Shown here: positions 44,478 through 54,152 of the stretch, in pieces
Layout: each line of letters begins with the position of its first letter
Numbering within the stretch: position 1 is the stretch's first letter
Origin: Rubrivivax sp.
GTDB taxonomy: Bacteria; Pseudomonadota; Gammaproteobacteria; Burkholderiales; Burkholderiaceae_C
Direction: 5' to 3'
Assembly: GCA_030653505.1 (NCBI GenBank)
Contig: JAURZK010000001.1
Location: 1 to 54,204 of the forward strand
DNA length: 54,204 nucleotides
Position numbers and translations under genes: made by a program
Notes under the pieces: generated by a model
What the model saw: only the letters and a program-made list of their open reading frames with translations
Database searches by the model: none
What the model was told of the DNA's origin: nothing

Positions 44478-45737
44478 ATGCAAACCAAGCTCGCACCCGA
44501 GTTCAAGGGCACCCGCCAGGGCGAAACCGCCGAGGCCATCCTGCGCAAGTGTGTGCACTGCGGCTTCTGCACCGCCACCTGCCCCACCTACCAGCTGCTG
44601 GGCGACGAGCTCGACAGCCCGCGCGGCCGCATCTACCTGATGAAGCAGGTGCTGGAAGGTGCGCCGGTCACGCGCAGGACGCAGCTGCACCTGGACCGCT
44701 GCCTGACCTGCCGCAATTGCGAGACCACCTGCCCCAGCGGCGTGCAGTACGGCCACCTGGTCGACATCGGGCGCGAGATCGTCGAGGCACGTGTCGAACG
44801 CCCCGCCGGCGAGAGGGCCGTGCGCTGGCTGCTCAAGGAAGGGCTGACCTCGCCGCTCTTCGGCCCGGCGATGAAACTCGGCCAGCTGGTGCGCCCGCTG
44901 CTGCCGCAGGCGCTGAAGGACAAGGTGCCCGGTGCGGCCGGCAAGCGTGCACAGCAATGGCCGACACGCACGCACAAGCGCAAGGTGCTGATGCTGCTTG
45001 GCTGCGTGCAGCCGGCGATGATGCCCAATGTCAACAGCGCCACCGCACGGGTGCTCGACGCCGCCGGCATCCAGACCCTGGTGGCCGACGACGCCGGCTG
45101 CTGCGGGGCGCTGCGCACGCACCTGAACGACACCGCGGGTGGCCTGGCCGACATGCGCCGCAACATCGACGCCTGGTGGCCGCTGGTCAACGGCCTGACG
45201 AGCGAAGGCCGTGTCGAGGCCATCGTGATGAACGCCAGCGGCTGCGGCGTGGCGGTGAAGGACTACGGCCATGCGCTGGCGCACGACGCCCACTACGCCG
45301 AGAAGGCGCGCAGGGTCAGCGCACTCACGCGCGACATCAGCGAGCTGCTGCCCGACATCGTGCCGGCGCTGCAGGGCAAGCTGCGCGAGATCCAGACCAA
45401 GCGCCTGGCCTTCCACCCCCCGTGCACCTTGCAGCACGGCCAGCAGTTGCGCGGCGGCGTCGAGACCCACCTGCGCGGGCTGGGTTTCGAGGTGCGTCTG
45501 GCCAGCGCCGAAAGCCACCTGTGCTGCGGCAGCGCCGGCACCTACAGCGTGCTGCAGCCAGATCTCGCCCTGCAGCTGCGCGACCGCAAGCTGAAGCACC
45601 TGGCGTCAGCGGCGACCCAGGACCCGGTGGACGCCATCGTCAGCGCCAACATCGGCTGCATCCAGCACCTGCAGAGCGGCACGGCCACGCCAGTTCGGCA
45701 CTGGGTGGAAGTGCTGGACGACGCGCTGGCGGGCTGA
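44478..45737 (+). CDS. glcF: glycolate oxidase iron-sulfur subunit GlcF
   Basis: The 419-residue protein has two ferredoxin-type clusters near the N-terminus (CVHCGFCTATCPTY and CLTCRNCETTCPSG) and two C-terminal CCG domains (DDAGCCGALRTHLND and SHLCCGSAGTYS). It passes electrons from GlcDE to the membrane quinone pool. Length is near normal. It is the last gene of the operon glcD-glcE-MT-lrgA-lrgB-glcF. The separation of glcF from glcDE by a methyltransferase and a transporter pair is unusual compared with E. coli glcDEF. Confidence 0.94.
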   Translation: MQTKLAPEFKGTRQGETAEAILRKCVHCGFCTATCPTYQLLGDELDSPRGRIYLMKQVLEGAPVTRRTQLHLDRCLTCRNCETTCPSGVQYGHLVDIGREIVEARVERPAGERAVRWLLKEGLTSPLFGPAMKLGQLVRPLLPQALKDKVPGAAGKRAQQWPTRTHKRKVLMLLGCVQPAMMPNVNSATARVLDAAGIQTLVADDAGCCGALRTHLNDTAGGLADMRRNIDAWWPLVNGLTSEGRVEAIVMNASGCGVAVKDYGHALAHDAHYAEKARRVSALTRDISELLPDIVPALQGKLREIQTKRLAFHPPCTLQHGQQLRGGVETHLRGLGFEVRLASAESHLCCGSAGTYSVLQPDLALQLRDRKLKHLASAATQDPVDAIVSANIGCIQHLQSGTATPVRHWVEVLDDALAG

Positions 45738-45842
45738 GCCCGGACTTGACGCTCCGACAAGGAGCCGCACGCCTGGCGAAGGCCCGAACGCGAATTCGCG
45801 CGTGAGGGCTGTGGCGGCCGCCATCGCGGCCCCAAGCTACGG

Positions 45843-46982
45843 TCAGAAGCGCATCAACAGGCGTGCGCCAGCGGCCCAGGCACCACGCCGTTCGGTCTGT
45901 GCGTCCGGACGTGGCCAGAAGTGGCCGACGACGATGCCGCCGATGAGCCAGTTCCTGTAGACGGGCTGTTCCCAACGCACCTGCAGGCCGTAGTCGGTCG
46001 CGGCCACACCCGAGCCCTCTTCGCCGTTGACCAGCGCTTCCAGGGACAGCAGCCGCTGGTCGCCGAAGGACCGGTGCAGGCCCAGCAGGCTGGACCATTC
46101 GAATCTTCGCGACGCCTGCGTGATCGTGGCCGAGCTGAGCCAGCGCGTGGCCAGAACGGGCGACAGCAGGTGCTCGTAGGAAAAGGCCGTGGTCGAACCG
46201 GCGCGGTCGGACAGCGACCAGAACAGCGTCTGGCGCAGCTCGGCCAGGCCCTCTTCGCCGATCTCCCACTGTGTCTTGTAGCGTCCCTGGACATAGGGCT
46301 TGAGACCACCGCGGAAGCCGAGGCGGAAGTCGATCGTGTCGGTGAGCGAACGCCCGATGCCGGCGAAAAAGCTGCGCTCGGCGTTTTCGCTCGCCAGCAG
46401 GCGGTCCTGGCGCGAGACCGGGCCTGGCTTGTCGGTGATCACCTCGCGAGGGTCGTCGCGGCCGAGGAAGAAATAGGTCTTCTCCTCGAGGTTGGGCAGG
46501 CGGAAGCGTGCGTTGAAGCGCACGTCGACATCGGCGGCTTCGCGCTGCCGCTTGAGCAGGCTGACGCTCAGGCGGCCGTCGGTGACCTTGCCGCCGTCGG
46601 CGAAGGGCCGGTCACCGAACCAGCTGTCGACGCCCCTGGCCAGCCAGTGGGCCATCGCCCGCACCGAACTGCGGGCAGACTCGGCGGTCTCGTTGACCAC
46701 CGTGGGCGCGGCCGCAGAGGCTGCGGAATCTGCAGCAGCAGCGGCTGCCGACGCTGGCCCAGCCGCGGCAGGCACACTCTGCGGCACCGGCGCAGCCGGC
46801 GGGGTGGCCTGGGCGCAGACCAGCGCCGGGGCCAGAAGCAGCGCTGCGATGCAGCAGGAGGCAGCGTTGGGCACCGGTGCAATGTACTGCGCCACGACTT
46901 GGCCTTCGGGTTCCTGGCGCTCATTGGCGGCCAGGATTTCCCCGGATGGACGCGCTACACGGCCGGGGAGGGTCGGCTTCAT
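45843..46982 (-). CDS. putative outer-membrane beta-barrel protein
   Basis: The product is up to 379 residues. A hydrophobic signal-like segment (CCIAALLLAPALVCAQA, about 43-59) is followed by an Ala-rich linker (about 60-95). The soluble part then shows regular aromatic/charged strand patterns (FNARFRLPNLEEKTYFFLGRDDP.., ..RFEWSSLLGLHRSFGDQRLLSLE..) and ends in a strand with terminal Phe (GARLLMRF), as barrel proteins do. The ATG at 46982 overlaps the preceding gene stop (ATGA), but a GTG about 30 codons later would place the signal peptide properly. Family is unknown. It is conserved-looking and likely in the outer membrane. Confidence 0.6.
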   Translation of the reverse strand: MKPTLPGRVARPSGEILAANERQEPEGQVVAQYIAPVPNAASCCIAALLLAPALVCAQATPPAAPVPQSVPAAAGPASAAAAAADSAASAAAPTVVNETAESARSSVRAMAHWLARGVDSWFGDRPFADGGKVTDGRLSVSLLKRQREAADVDVRFNARFRLPNLEEKTYFFLGRDDPREVITDKPGPVSRQDRLLASENAERSFFAGIGRSLTDTIDFRLGFRGGLKPYVQGRYKTQWEIGEEGLAELRQTLFWSLSDRAGSTTAFSYEHLLSPVLATRWLSSATITQASRRFEWSSLLGLHRSFGDQRLLSLEALVNGEEGSGVAATDYGLQVRWEQPVYRNWLIGGIVVGHFWPRPDAQTERRGAWAAGARLLMRF

Positions 46983-47302
46983 TCGCGTGCTGCGCCGACG
47001 AAGATGTCGGTGTCGGGCAGCAGCCGGCGCAACGTGTCGAAAGCCACCTCGGCCGAAGGCCCGCAGGCGCCGCCCAGTTCGGGCGTGATGGCGACGAAGG
47101 CCTCGCCTTCGTCCAGCCGTAATTCGTGCAACCAGGTGCCGGCGGGCAGGCGCCAGCCCAGGCGGGCCTGCAGCGCGGCTTCCAGCGCGCCGAGCACGCG
47201 GCGCAGTTGCGCCGGTTCGCCGCTCAAGAGCGGCTCGGCCCAGGGAACGCCCGGTCCGGCGTTCGCACGCAGTGGCAGGATGGGGATGATGCGGGACAGC
47301 AT
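46979..47302 (-). CDS. small conserved hypothetical protein
   Basis: The product is 107 residues, mixed alpha/beta, with WRLPAGTWLHELRLDEGEAFVAITPELGGACGPSAEVAFDTLRRLLPDTDIFV in its C-terminal two-thirds in pieces. No motif was identified. The arrangement LDEGEAFV.I.PEL..CG..VA..AF..LR..LPDTDI recalls the metal-sulfur cluster accessory-type (DUF59-like) folds only loosely. It overlaps the downstream barrel gene by ATGA, so the two are probably cotranslated. It is divergent from the FAH gene at 47413. Confidence 0.5.
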   Translation of the reverse strand: MLSRIIPILPLRANAGPGVPWAEPLLSGEPAQLRRVLGALEAALQARLGWRLPAGTWLHELRLDEGEAFVAITPELGGACGPSAEVAFDTLRRLLPDTDIFVGAARE

Positions 47303-47412
47303 GTAGACGAGATCTTAGCGGCGCCGCCGTCGGGTGGATGCGGGCCCGTCCGGGCGCCTGCGCAGTGACGCCCGGCTATCGTCATGGCCCCGATTCACGC
47401 GAAAGCAAGACG

Positions 47413-48186
47413 ATGCAATGGATGCGCTTCAACCACCGCGGCCAGGCCACGCTCGGGCTGCTGCAGGGCGACCGGGTGCAGGTGCATGCCGGCAGCCTGT
47501 TCGACACGCCGCAGCCCAGCGATGAAACGCTGGCTTTGGCCGACATTCCGCCCGGCGCCTGGCTGCCGCCCTGCGTGCCGGGCAAGATCATCGGCCTGTG
47601 GAACAACTTCCGCGGCGCAGCCGAGAAAAACGGCTGGGCCACGCCGGCTGAGCCGCTGTACTTCCTGAAGAGCCCGGCCAGCGCCGCCGCGCACGAACAA
47701 CCCATCCCCGCCGTGCCGGCCGAGGTGGGCCGCGTGGCCTACGAAGGTGAACTGGCGGTGGTCATCGGCCGCCGCGCGCAGCGCATCGCGCGCGAAGGCG
47801 CTGCCGCGTGCATCTTCGGCTACACCTGCGCCAACGACGTGACGGCCATCGAACTGCTGTTCCGCGACGCGAGCTTCCCGCAATGGACACGCGCCAAGAG
47901 CTTCGACGGTTTCGGGGCCTTCGGCCCGGTCATCGACACCCGCTTCGACCCGTCGGCGGCCACGCTGCGCACGCTGGTCGGTGGCCGCGAGCGCCAGAAC
48001 TACGCGCTGGCCGACATGTTCTTCGCGCCCGAGGAACTGGTCTGGCGCATCAGCCAGGACATGACGCTGGAACCCGGCGACGTGATCCTGTGCGGCACCT
48101 CGCTGGGTGTGCTGCCGATGAAACCCGGCACCACCGTCGAGGTGGCGATCGACGGCCTGGGCACGCTGCGCAACGTCTACGGCTGA
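47413..48186 (+). CDS. fumarylacetoacetate-hydrolase-family protein (short type)
   Basis: The 257-residue protein is the short FAH type. It contains KIIGLWNNFRGAAEKNG, KSPASAA, then YEGELAVVIGRRA with the metal-binding Glu pair, DVTAIELLFRD, TRAKSFDGFGAFGPVI and GDVILCGTSLGVLPMKPGTTVEV. This pattern is shared with 5-carboxymethyl-2-hydroxymuconate isomerase/decarboxylases, acylpyruvases and oxaloacetate tautomerases. The exact reaction is not decidable from sequence. The ATG at 47413 starts MQWMRFNHRG. A strong hairpin follows between it and the convergent HiPIP gene. Confidence 0.88.
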   Translation: MQWMRFNHRGQATLGLLQGDRVQVHAGSLFDTPQPSDETLALADIPPGAWLPPCVPGKIIGLWNNFRGAAEKNGWATPAEPLYFLKSPASAAAHEQPIPAVPAEVGRVAYEGELAVVIGRRAQRIAREGAAACIFGYTCANDVTAIELLFRDASFPQWTRAKSFDGFGAFGPVIDTRFDPSAATLRTLVGGRERQNYALADMFFAPEELVWRISQDMTLEPGDVILCGTSLGVLPMKPGTTVEVAIDGLGTLRNVYG

Positions 48187-48257
48187 TGCCTCGGGCCGCC
48201 GGCCGCACAGGCTTGCAGCCCGCCTCGCCGCAAGCACGCGGCGACCCCTTCGCTGGC

Positions 48258-48285
48258 GTTCGGCCCTGCGCAGGCAGGGCCGAAC
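48258..48285. terminator. bidirectional terminator between FAH and HiPIP genes
   Basis: GTTCGGCCCTGC / GCAGGGCCGAAC forms a perfect 12-bp stem with a GCAG loop, extendable by one C-G pair. It lies in the 106-base gap between two convergent genes. Confidence 0.75.
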
Positions 48286-48292
48286 GTCCCGC

Positions 48293-48703
48293 TCAGGCCT
48301 TCTTCGCCCAGGCGCTGCACCAACCCTCGGCGGCGACCAGCTGACCGGCGAAGAGCGGGCAGGGGCCTGCAGCCTCACCGGCCACGCCGGTGTAAAGCGC
48401 GCAGTTGGCGCAGGTCTGGCTGGCGTCGTGGGTCTTGTACTTCGTCGCGTCGGCCTGGCTGGACACGGGCACGTAACCCAAGGTCTGCGCCTGCGGATCG
48501 CTGGGGCTGACGAGCGTCGGCGCGGTGCTGGTCGCGGCGGGCGCCGGGGTTTCAGCAGGGGCGGCCGGTGCAGGGGCAGGCATCGGTGCCGGCGCCGGGC
48601 TGGCGGCGGGCGGCGGCGCCTTGTCGGAGCAGGCGGCCAGCAGCGACACACCGGCCAGCGGAACCCAGGGCATCAGCATGACAAAACGGCGGCGCGTCTT
48701 CAT
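48293..48703 (-). CDS. high-potential iron-sulfur protein, lipoprotein form
   Basis: The 136-residue protein starts with MKTRRRFVML, a twin-arginine type signal, and then LLAAC with Cys25 in a lipobox, so it is probably a Tat-exported lipoprotein. A Pro/Ala-rich linker (about 29-63) leads to the HiPIP domain. The four cluster ligands are in TCANC, GPCPLF and GWCSAW. HiPIPs carry single electrons in the periplasm from the bc1 complex to reaction centres or oxidases. Most known HiPIPs are soluble; the lipobox suggests this one is membrane-tethered. Confidence 0.85.
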   Translation of the reverse strand: MKTRRRFVMLMPWVPLAGVSLLAACSDKAPPPAASPAPAPMPAPAPAAPAETPAPAATSTAPTLVSPSDPQAQTLGYVPVSSQADATKYKTHDASQTCANCALYTGVAGEAAGPCPLFAGQLVAAEGWCSAWAKKA

Positions 48704-48744
48704 GGGCGGGTCCTCTGTGACAACGGAGGCCCAGATTCTGTACG

Positions 48745-49743
48745 TCAAGGCGCGCCCGCACCGTGCGGCAGCGGACGAACGCGCAGCGCCGTCACCACAC
48801 CCGCGACCAGCAGCGCCACGCCGGCACCGGTGACCCAGCCGGGCCACTGGCCGCGCAGCATGAAGGCATAGGCCAGCGCCGCCAGCGTCTCGAAGACGAT
48901 GAGCTGACCGGCCAGCGCCGGCGGCAGGCGCTGGCTGGCCTCGTTCCAGCACAGCGTGCCCAGCCACGACGCGAGCAGCCCGATGGCCAGCATCAGGCCG
49001 ATGAACTTCAGCGGCTGCGGGCCGAAGGGCATGTCGAAGCCCACGGTGCCCGCGCCGTCATTGGCGGCCCACAGCCAGAACAGCGCGTAACCCGCAGCCG
49101 CCATCGGCAGCGTGGTCAGCCCCTGCGCAGTGGCCCAGGCGCGCGGGCTGCGGTCGGCATGGGCGCGCAGCCACTCGGCGTTGCGGATGGGGTACCACGT
49201 CCAGCAGGCGACGGCGGCCAGGGCCAGCAGCGCACCGAGCGCGTAGCGCGGCAGGTCGGTGCCGGCGGGCAGCTGGCTGATCTCGGCCTGGTTGACGCAG
49301 GCCAGCCCGCCCGCGATGAGCAAGAGTGACGGCAGCATGCGCAACCAGGGCAGGCGGGCCTCGCGCGCGGCGCCGTCGGCCTGACGCCGCAGGTTGGCGG
49401 TGACGGCGATGACCACCGGCAGCGTGCCGATGACCATCGTCGGCAGCGGCCCGCCGGCGCGCTGGATGGCGGCCGCCAGGCACAGGTAGTACAGCACGTT
49501 GCCCACCGCCGAGAGCTTGGCGGCCTCGACCCAGTCGGCACGTGTCAGTTCGGCCAGGCGGTCGCGGTCCCACCAGGCCAGCGGCACCGCGATGAGCCCG
49601 AAGGCCAGGTAGCGGCCCATGGTCAGCAGCACCGCCGGATAGTCGCCCAGCAGCGTGGGCGCGACGAAGACCAGGCCCCACACGAGCCCGGCGGCCAGGG
49701 CAAAGAGCGTGCCGGTGACGAGGGCGTGGCGGTGCTGGGGCAT
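48745..49743 (-). CDS. EamA/DMT-family transporter
   Basis: The 332-residue protein has ten hydrophobic helices in two EamA-like halves ([39 protein letters not shown].. and ..[23 protein letters not shown]..). This is the drug/metabolite transporter superfamily, exporting amino acids or metabolites; the substrate is unknown. It lies 41 bases downstream of nothing on its own strand except the HiPIP gene, which follows it, so the two may share a transcript. It is divergent from glpK. Confidence 0.85.
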   Translation of the reverse strand: MPQHRHALVTGTLFALAAGLVWGLVFVAPTLLGDYPAVLLTMGRYLAFGLIAVPLAWWDRDRLAELTRADWVEAAKLSAVGNVLYYLCLAAAIQRAGGPLPTMVIGTLPVVIAVTANLRRQADGAAREARLPWLRMLPSLLLIAGGLACVNQAEISQLPAGTDLPRYALGALLALAAVACWTWYPIRNAEWLRAHADRSPRAWATAQGLTTLPMAAAGYALFWLWAANDGAGTVGFDMPFGPQPLKFIGLMLAIGLLASWLGTLCWNEASQRLPPALAGQLIVFETLAALAYAFMLRGQWPGWVTGAGVALLVAGVVTALRVRPLPHGAGAP

Positions 49744-49867
49744 GGATGTGGGCGCGAGGGGGCGCCACTGTAGCCGCAGCCAGGTGTGGCACCCGTGCCC
49801 CGGGCAGTCCCCCGGTGGCGGGGCCGCGGCTTTGCATTACGCTGGCCGGACCGAGGAGACAACGCCC

Positions 49868-51361
<1,494 letters not shown>

Positions 51362-51390
51362 ATCCCGCCAACGCGCCCGCCAAGAACGGC

Positions 51391-51729
51391 TTACTTCACC
51401 GCGAAGTCGGCCAGCGTCTTGCCGGAAGCCAGCGCGTCGCGCAGCCACTGCGGACGCTTGCCACGGCCACCCCAGGTGCCGCCGCTGTCATTGCGGAACT
51501 TGATTTCCCTCACCGGCTTGGCCTTGACGCCGCGCTTCTTGGCCGGCACGGCCTTGACGGCGCTCTTGCCCTTGCCCGCGAAACCCAGGTCTTCGGCTGT
51601 CAGGCCGTAGGCATCGATGGCTTCACGGATGCGCCCGACGACGCCTTGCACTTCCTTGCGCCGCGCCTTTTCGGCGTCGGCCTTGAGAACTTCGATCTGC
51701 TTGATGTATTGCGCGTAGGTCTTGGTCAT
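51391..51729 (-). CDS. H-NS-family nucleoid protein (chromosomal)
   Basis: The 112-residue protein has an N-terminal coiled coil (TYAQYIKQIEVLKADAEKARRKEVQGVVGRIREAI in pieces), a Lys/Ala linker, and the DNA-binding part KFRNDSGGTWGGRGKRPQWLRDALASGKTLADF with the TWGGRGKRP loop. The start at 51729 (MTKTYAQYI) is used because it matches the family; the frame is open to 51870. The IS21 element lies 215 bases upstream and could change its expression. It silences A+T-rich, horizontally acquired genes. Confidence 0.9.
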   Translation of the reverse strand: MTKTYAQYIKQIEVLKADAEKARRKEVQGVVGRIREAIDAYGLTAEDLGFAGKGKSAVKAVPAKKRGVKAKPVREIKFRNDSGGTWGGRGKRPQWLRDALASGKTLADFAVK

Positions 51730-51944
51730 GTGGGGATGGATATGGAGTAACTCCCTGATTGCACCCGCGGCAGGCCGGGCCCAGGCGTCTAGGCATTCAA
51801 AACGCGCCTTTGGGACGGTGATTATTACCCGTGTTTGCGGGGCGGGGTTCTCGAAGTTAACGAATTGCAACGGTCTGGAATTCGCCAGCGCTACTCGTAG
51901 GTAATCGGCACGCTAATTTAGATTGAGGCGAATGGGGTTGCAGG
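51730..51944. promoter_or_regulatory. A+T-richer upstream region of hns
   Basis: This 215-base gap is clearly more A+T-rich than the surrounding DNA (for example GGTGATTATTACCC and CTAATTTAGATTG) and presumably holds the hns promoter, perhaps with autoregulation. No exact -35/-10 pair could be fixed. IS21 is inserted at its far side. Confidence 0.35.
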
Positions 51945-51997
51945 TGTCAAGCGACATCAGGAACTGACCCCCTGGCGACATCCAGAAGTGACCCCGG
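51945..51997. repeat. IS21 left end with two tandem terminal repeats
   Basis: Two imperfect copies of GCGACATC..GAACTGACCCC / GCGACATCC..GTGACCCC lie in tandem from 51945, matching the other end in inverted orientation. Confidence 0.8.
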
Positions 51998-52004
51998 TTG
52001 CTGA

Positions 52005-52817
52005 TCAATCGGTTTGAGTTGCGGTGTTCGCGCTGGCCTGGTTAACCCGGCCAGCGCGGCGCTTCGTTCGCAGCCGGTAGCTGTCGCCGCGGATCGTGAT
52101 GACGTGGCTGTGGTGGAGCAGCCGGTCCAGGATGGCGGTCGCCACCACCGCATCGCCGAACACACCGCCCCACTCGGCCACTGAACGGTTGCTCGTCACC
52201 AGCATCGAGCCGCGCTCGTAGCGCCGGCTCACGAGTTGGAAGAACAGATGCGCCGCGTTGGCCTCGAACGGCAGGTAGCCCAGTTCGTCCACCACCAGCA
52301 GCTTGGGCTTCGTGAAGTGCAGGAGCTTCTCCTCCAGGCGCCCCTCGGCATGCGCCCGGGCCAACTGCGTCACCAGGCTGGTCGCCGGCACGAACAACGT
52401 GCTGTAGCCCCGAACGATGGCCTCGCGACCGAGCGCCACCGCCAGATGCGTCTTGCCCACGCCGGGCGGTCCGAGCAGCAACACGCTGTCGCCGTTGGCC
52501 ACCCAGCGCGATGTCGCCAGTTCGCGGATCTGCTTGGGGTCTACCGACGGCTGCGCGTCGTACTCGAAGCCCTCCAGCGTGCGCACGCATGGGAACTTGG
52601 CGATCGACATGCCCATCTGGATGCGCCGCTCGTCCTTGCGTGCCACTTCGGCGGTGCACAGCATCGTCAGCGCCTCGCGCAGGTTGAGCTCTGCCCGGCC
52701 GGCCTGGTCCAGCAGCGTGTCGAGCTGGTCGCGGATGGCGGTGAGCTTCAAGCGCGTGAGCATCGGCTCGAGGTCGTTGAGCAACTCGATCGGCTGGTTC
52801 TTCTTGGCCGCTGCCAT
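52005..52817 (-). CDS. istB: IstB-type transposition helper ATPase
   Basis: The 270-residue AAA+ ATPase is related to DnaC/DnaA. Walker A is GPPGVGKTHLA and Walker B is LLVVDELGYLPF; an Asn-Arg sensor follows (LVTSNRSVAEWGGVF). It helps IstA select targets and join ends. The true start is at 52817 (MAAAKKNQPIELLND), overlapping the istA stop as ATGA; a longer open frame upstream is an artefact of overlap with istA. Confidence 0.94.
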   Translation of the reverse strand: MAAAKKNQPIELLNDLEPMLTRLKLTAIRDQLDTLLDQAGRAELNLREALTMLCTAEVARKDERRIQMGMSIAKFPCVRTLEGFEYDAQPSVDPKQIRELATSRWVANGDSVLLLGPPGVGKTHLAVALGREAIVRGYSTLFVPATSLVTQLARAHAEGRLEEKLLHFTKPKLLVVDELGYLPFEANAAHLFFQLVSRRYERGSMLVTSNRSVAEWGGVFGDAVVATAILDRLLHHSHVITIRGDSYRLRTKRRAGRVNQASANTATQTD

Positions 52818-54133
52818 CACCAGCTCCCTCCCAGCGCCGTCTCGTACTCGGCCAGCGGTCGAAGCAGTTCGGCCGGCGCGGCTGGCGGTGGCGCCGCGGC
52901 AGCGCTCGGGCGTGCCAGCCAGCTCACCCCGACCAGATGCGCGCCGACGATGCCCACGAGGTGGCTGCGTTCGATGATGCTGATGCGCCGACCGGCGTTC
53001 TGCGCATGGCAAGCCACTTCCTGGCCTGCGTACAGCACTCGCACCTGCCGCTCGGCCACGACAACGGTGACGGCTTCGCCGATGAGCTTCCACGGCACGC
53101 TGTAGCGGTTGGTGTCGAGCTCGATGCAGGCATCGGTATGGACCCGGCGGCTGAGTTCGCGCACCTGCAGGAACGGCGCCTTGGCGGCCAACGGGCTGAG
53201 CGCGCCGCGCTCATCGCGTTCGAAGCGGTCGATGGGCGGCTCGGCAGTGGTGCCGTGCACTCGCACGTCGGCCACCTCACGCATCCAGCGCGCGAGGTGC
53301 GCTTGCAGTTCCTCCAGGGACACGAAGCGATGGCCGGCGATGGCGTTGCGCTTGACGTAGCCCACGCCGCGCTCGTCCTTGCCCTTGGTACGGGCGCGGT
53401 ACGGGGCACAGGCTCGGGGTGTCACACCCCAGTAGCGGCAGAAGGCGTGGAAGCGGTCGTTGAAGGCGACTTCGCGGGTCTGGGCGTCGTGCTCGTTGAC
53501 GAGCGCGCGGGCGTTGTCGACCAACACCTCCCGGGGCGTGCCGCCGAAGTGCCGGAACGCGCCTTCAAGGCCCTGCAGCCAGGCGGACTGTCGCTCGTGC
53601 AGGAACAGCGCCACGTAGGTCCGGCGCGAGTAGCCCAGGGTGGCCACGAACAGGTGAACCTTGACCAACTCGTCGCCCACCGGCACGCGCACCGTGCCGA
53701 AGTCGATCTGCAGTTGGTGGCCCGGCGGCGTCTCGAAGCGAACGGTGGCCGCCGTCTGGGCGAGCACTTCGCGGCGCAGGTGAGCCACGGCACGCTCGAC
53801 GGTGCGTAAGCTCACCGCAATGCCGTGTTCCCGCTGCAACTCCTGGCGCACGACATCGCAGTTGCCGCGGTGCTGGCGGAACCGCTCGGCCAGCCAATCG
53901 CTGTGGGGCGTCAGCCGGCCGGGGCGCTGCGGTGACTGGTACGGCTGCCAGCCCCCTTGGCGCAGGTAGCCGCGCACCGTGTTGCGGCTGCACCCCAACT
54001 CGCGGCTGATGCGCTTGGCGCCCCACCCAAGCGACGCCAGCTTGAGCATCGCCTGCACATCCTCAGGCGTTTGCATCGCCTGCCTCCCCTCGATCCACTC
54101 GGACCGGGGAGCTTGCTCGACCACTTCTTGCAC
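52817..54133 (-). CDS. istA: IstA-type DDE transposase
   Basis: The 438-residue transposase has an N-terminal helix-turn-helix (LASLGWGAKRISRELGCSRNTVRGYLRQGG). The integrase core shows Asp in LQIDFGTVRV, Asp in EVLVDNARAL and Glu in GKDERGVGYVKRN. A C-terminal region follows (..VVVAERQVRVLYAGQEVACH..). It is intact, and its stop overlaps the istB start. It makes circular IS intermediates and integrates them. Confidence 0.94.
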   Translation of the reverse strand: MQEVVEQAPRSEWIEGRQAMQTPEDVQAMLKLASLGWGAKRISRELGCSRNTVRGYLRQGGWQPYQSPQRPGRLTPHSDWLAERFRQHRGNCDVVRQELQREHGIAVSLRTVERAVAHLRREVLAQTAATVRFETPPGHQLQIDFGTVRVPVGDELVKVHLFVATLGYSRRTYVALFLHERQSAWLQGLEGAFRHFGGTPREVLVDNARALVNEHDAQTREVAFNDRFHAFCRYWGVTPRACAPYRARTKGKDERGVGYVKRNAIAGHRFVSLEELQAHLARWMREVADVRVHGTTAEPPIDRFERDERGALSPLAAKAPFLQVRELSRRVHTDACIELDTNRYSVPWKLIGEAVTVVVAERQVRVLYAGQEVACHAQNAGRRISIIERSHLVGIVGAHLVGVSWLARPSAAAAPPPAAPAELLRPLAEYETALGGSW

Positions 54134-54152
54134 TTCGACCTCCTTCCACGAA

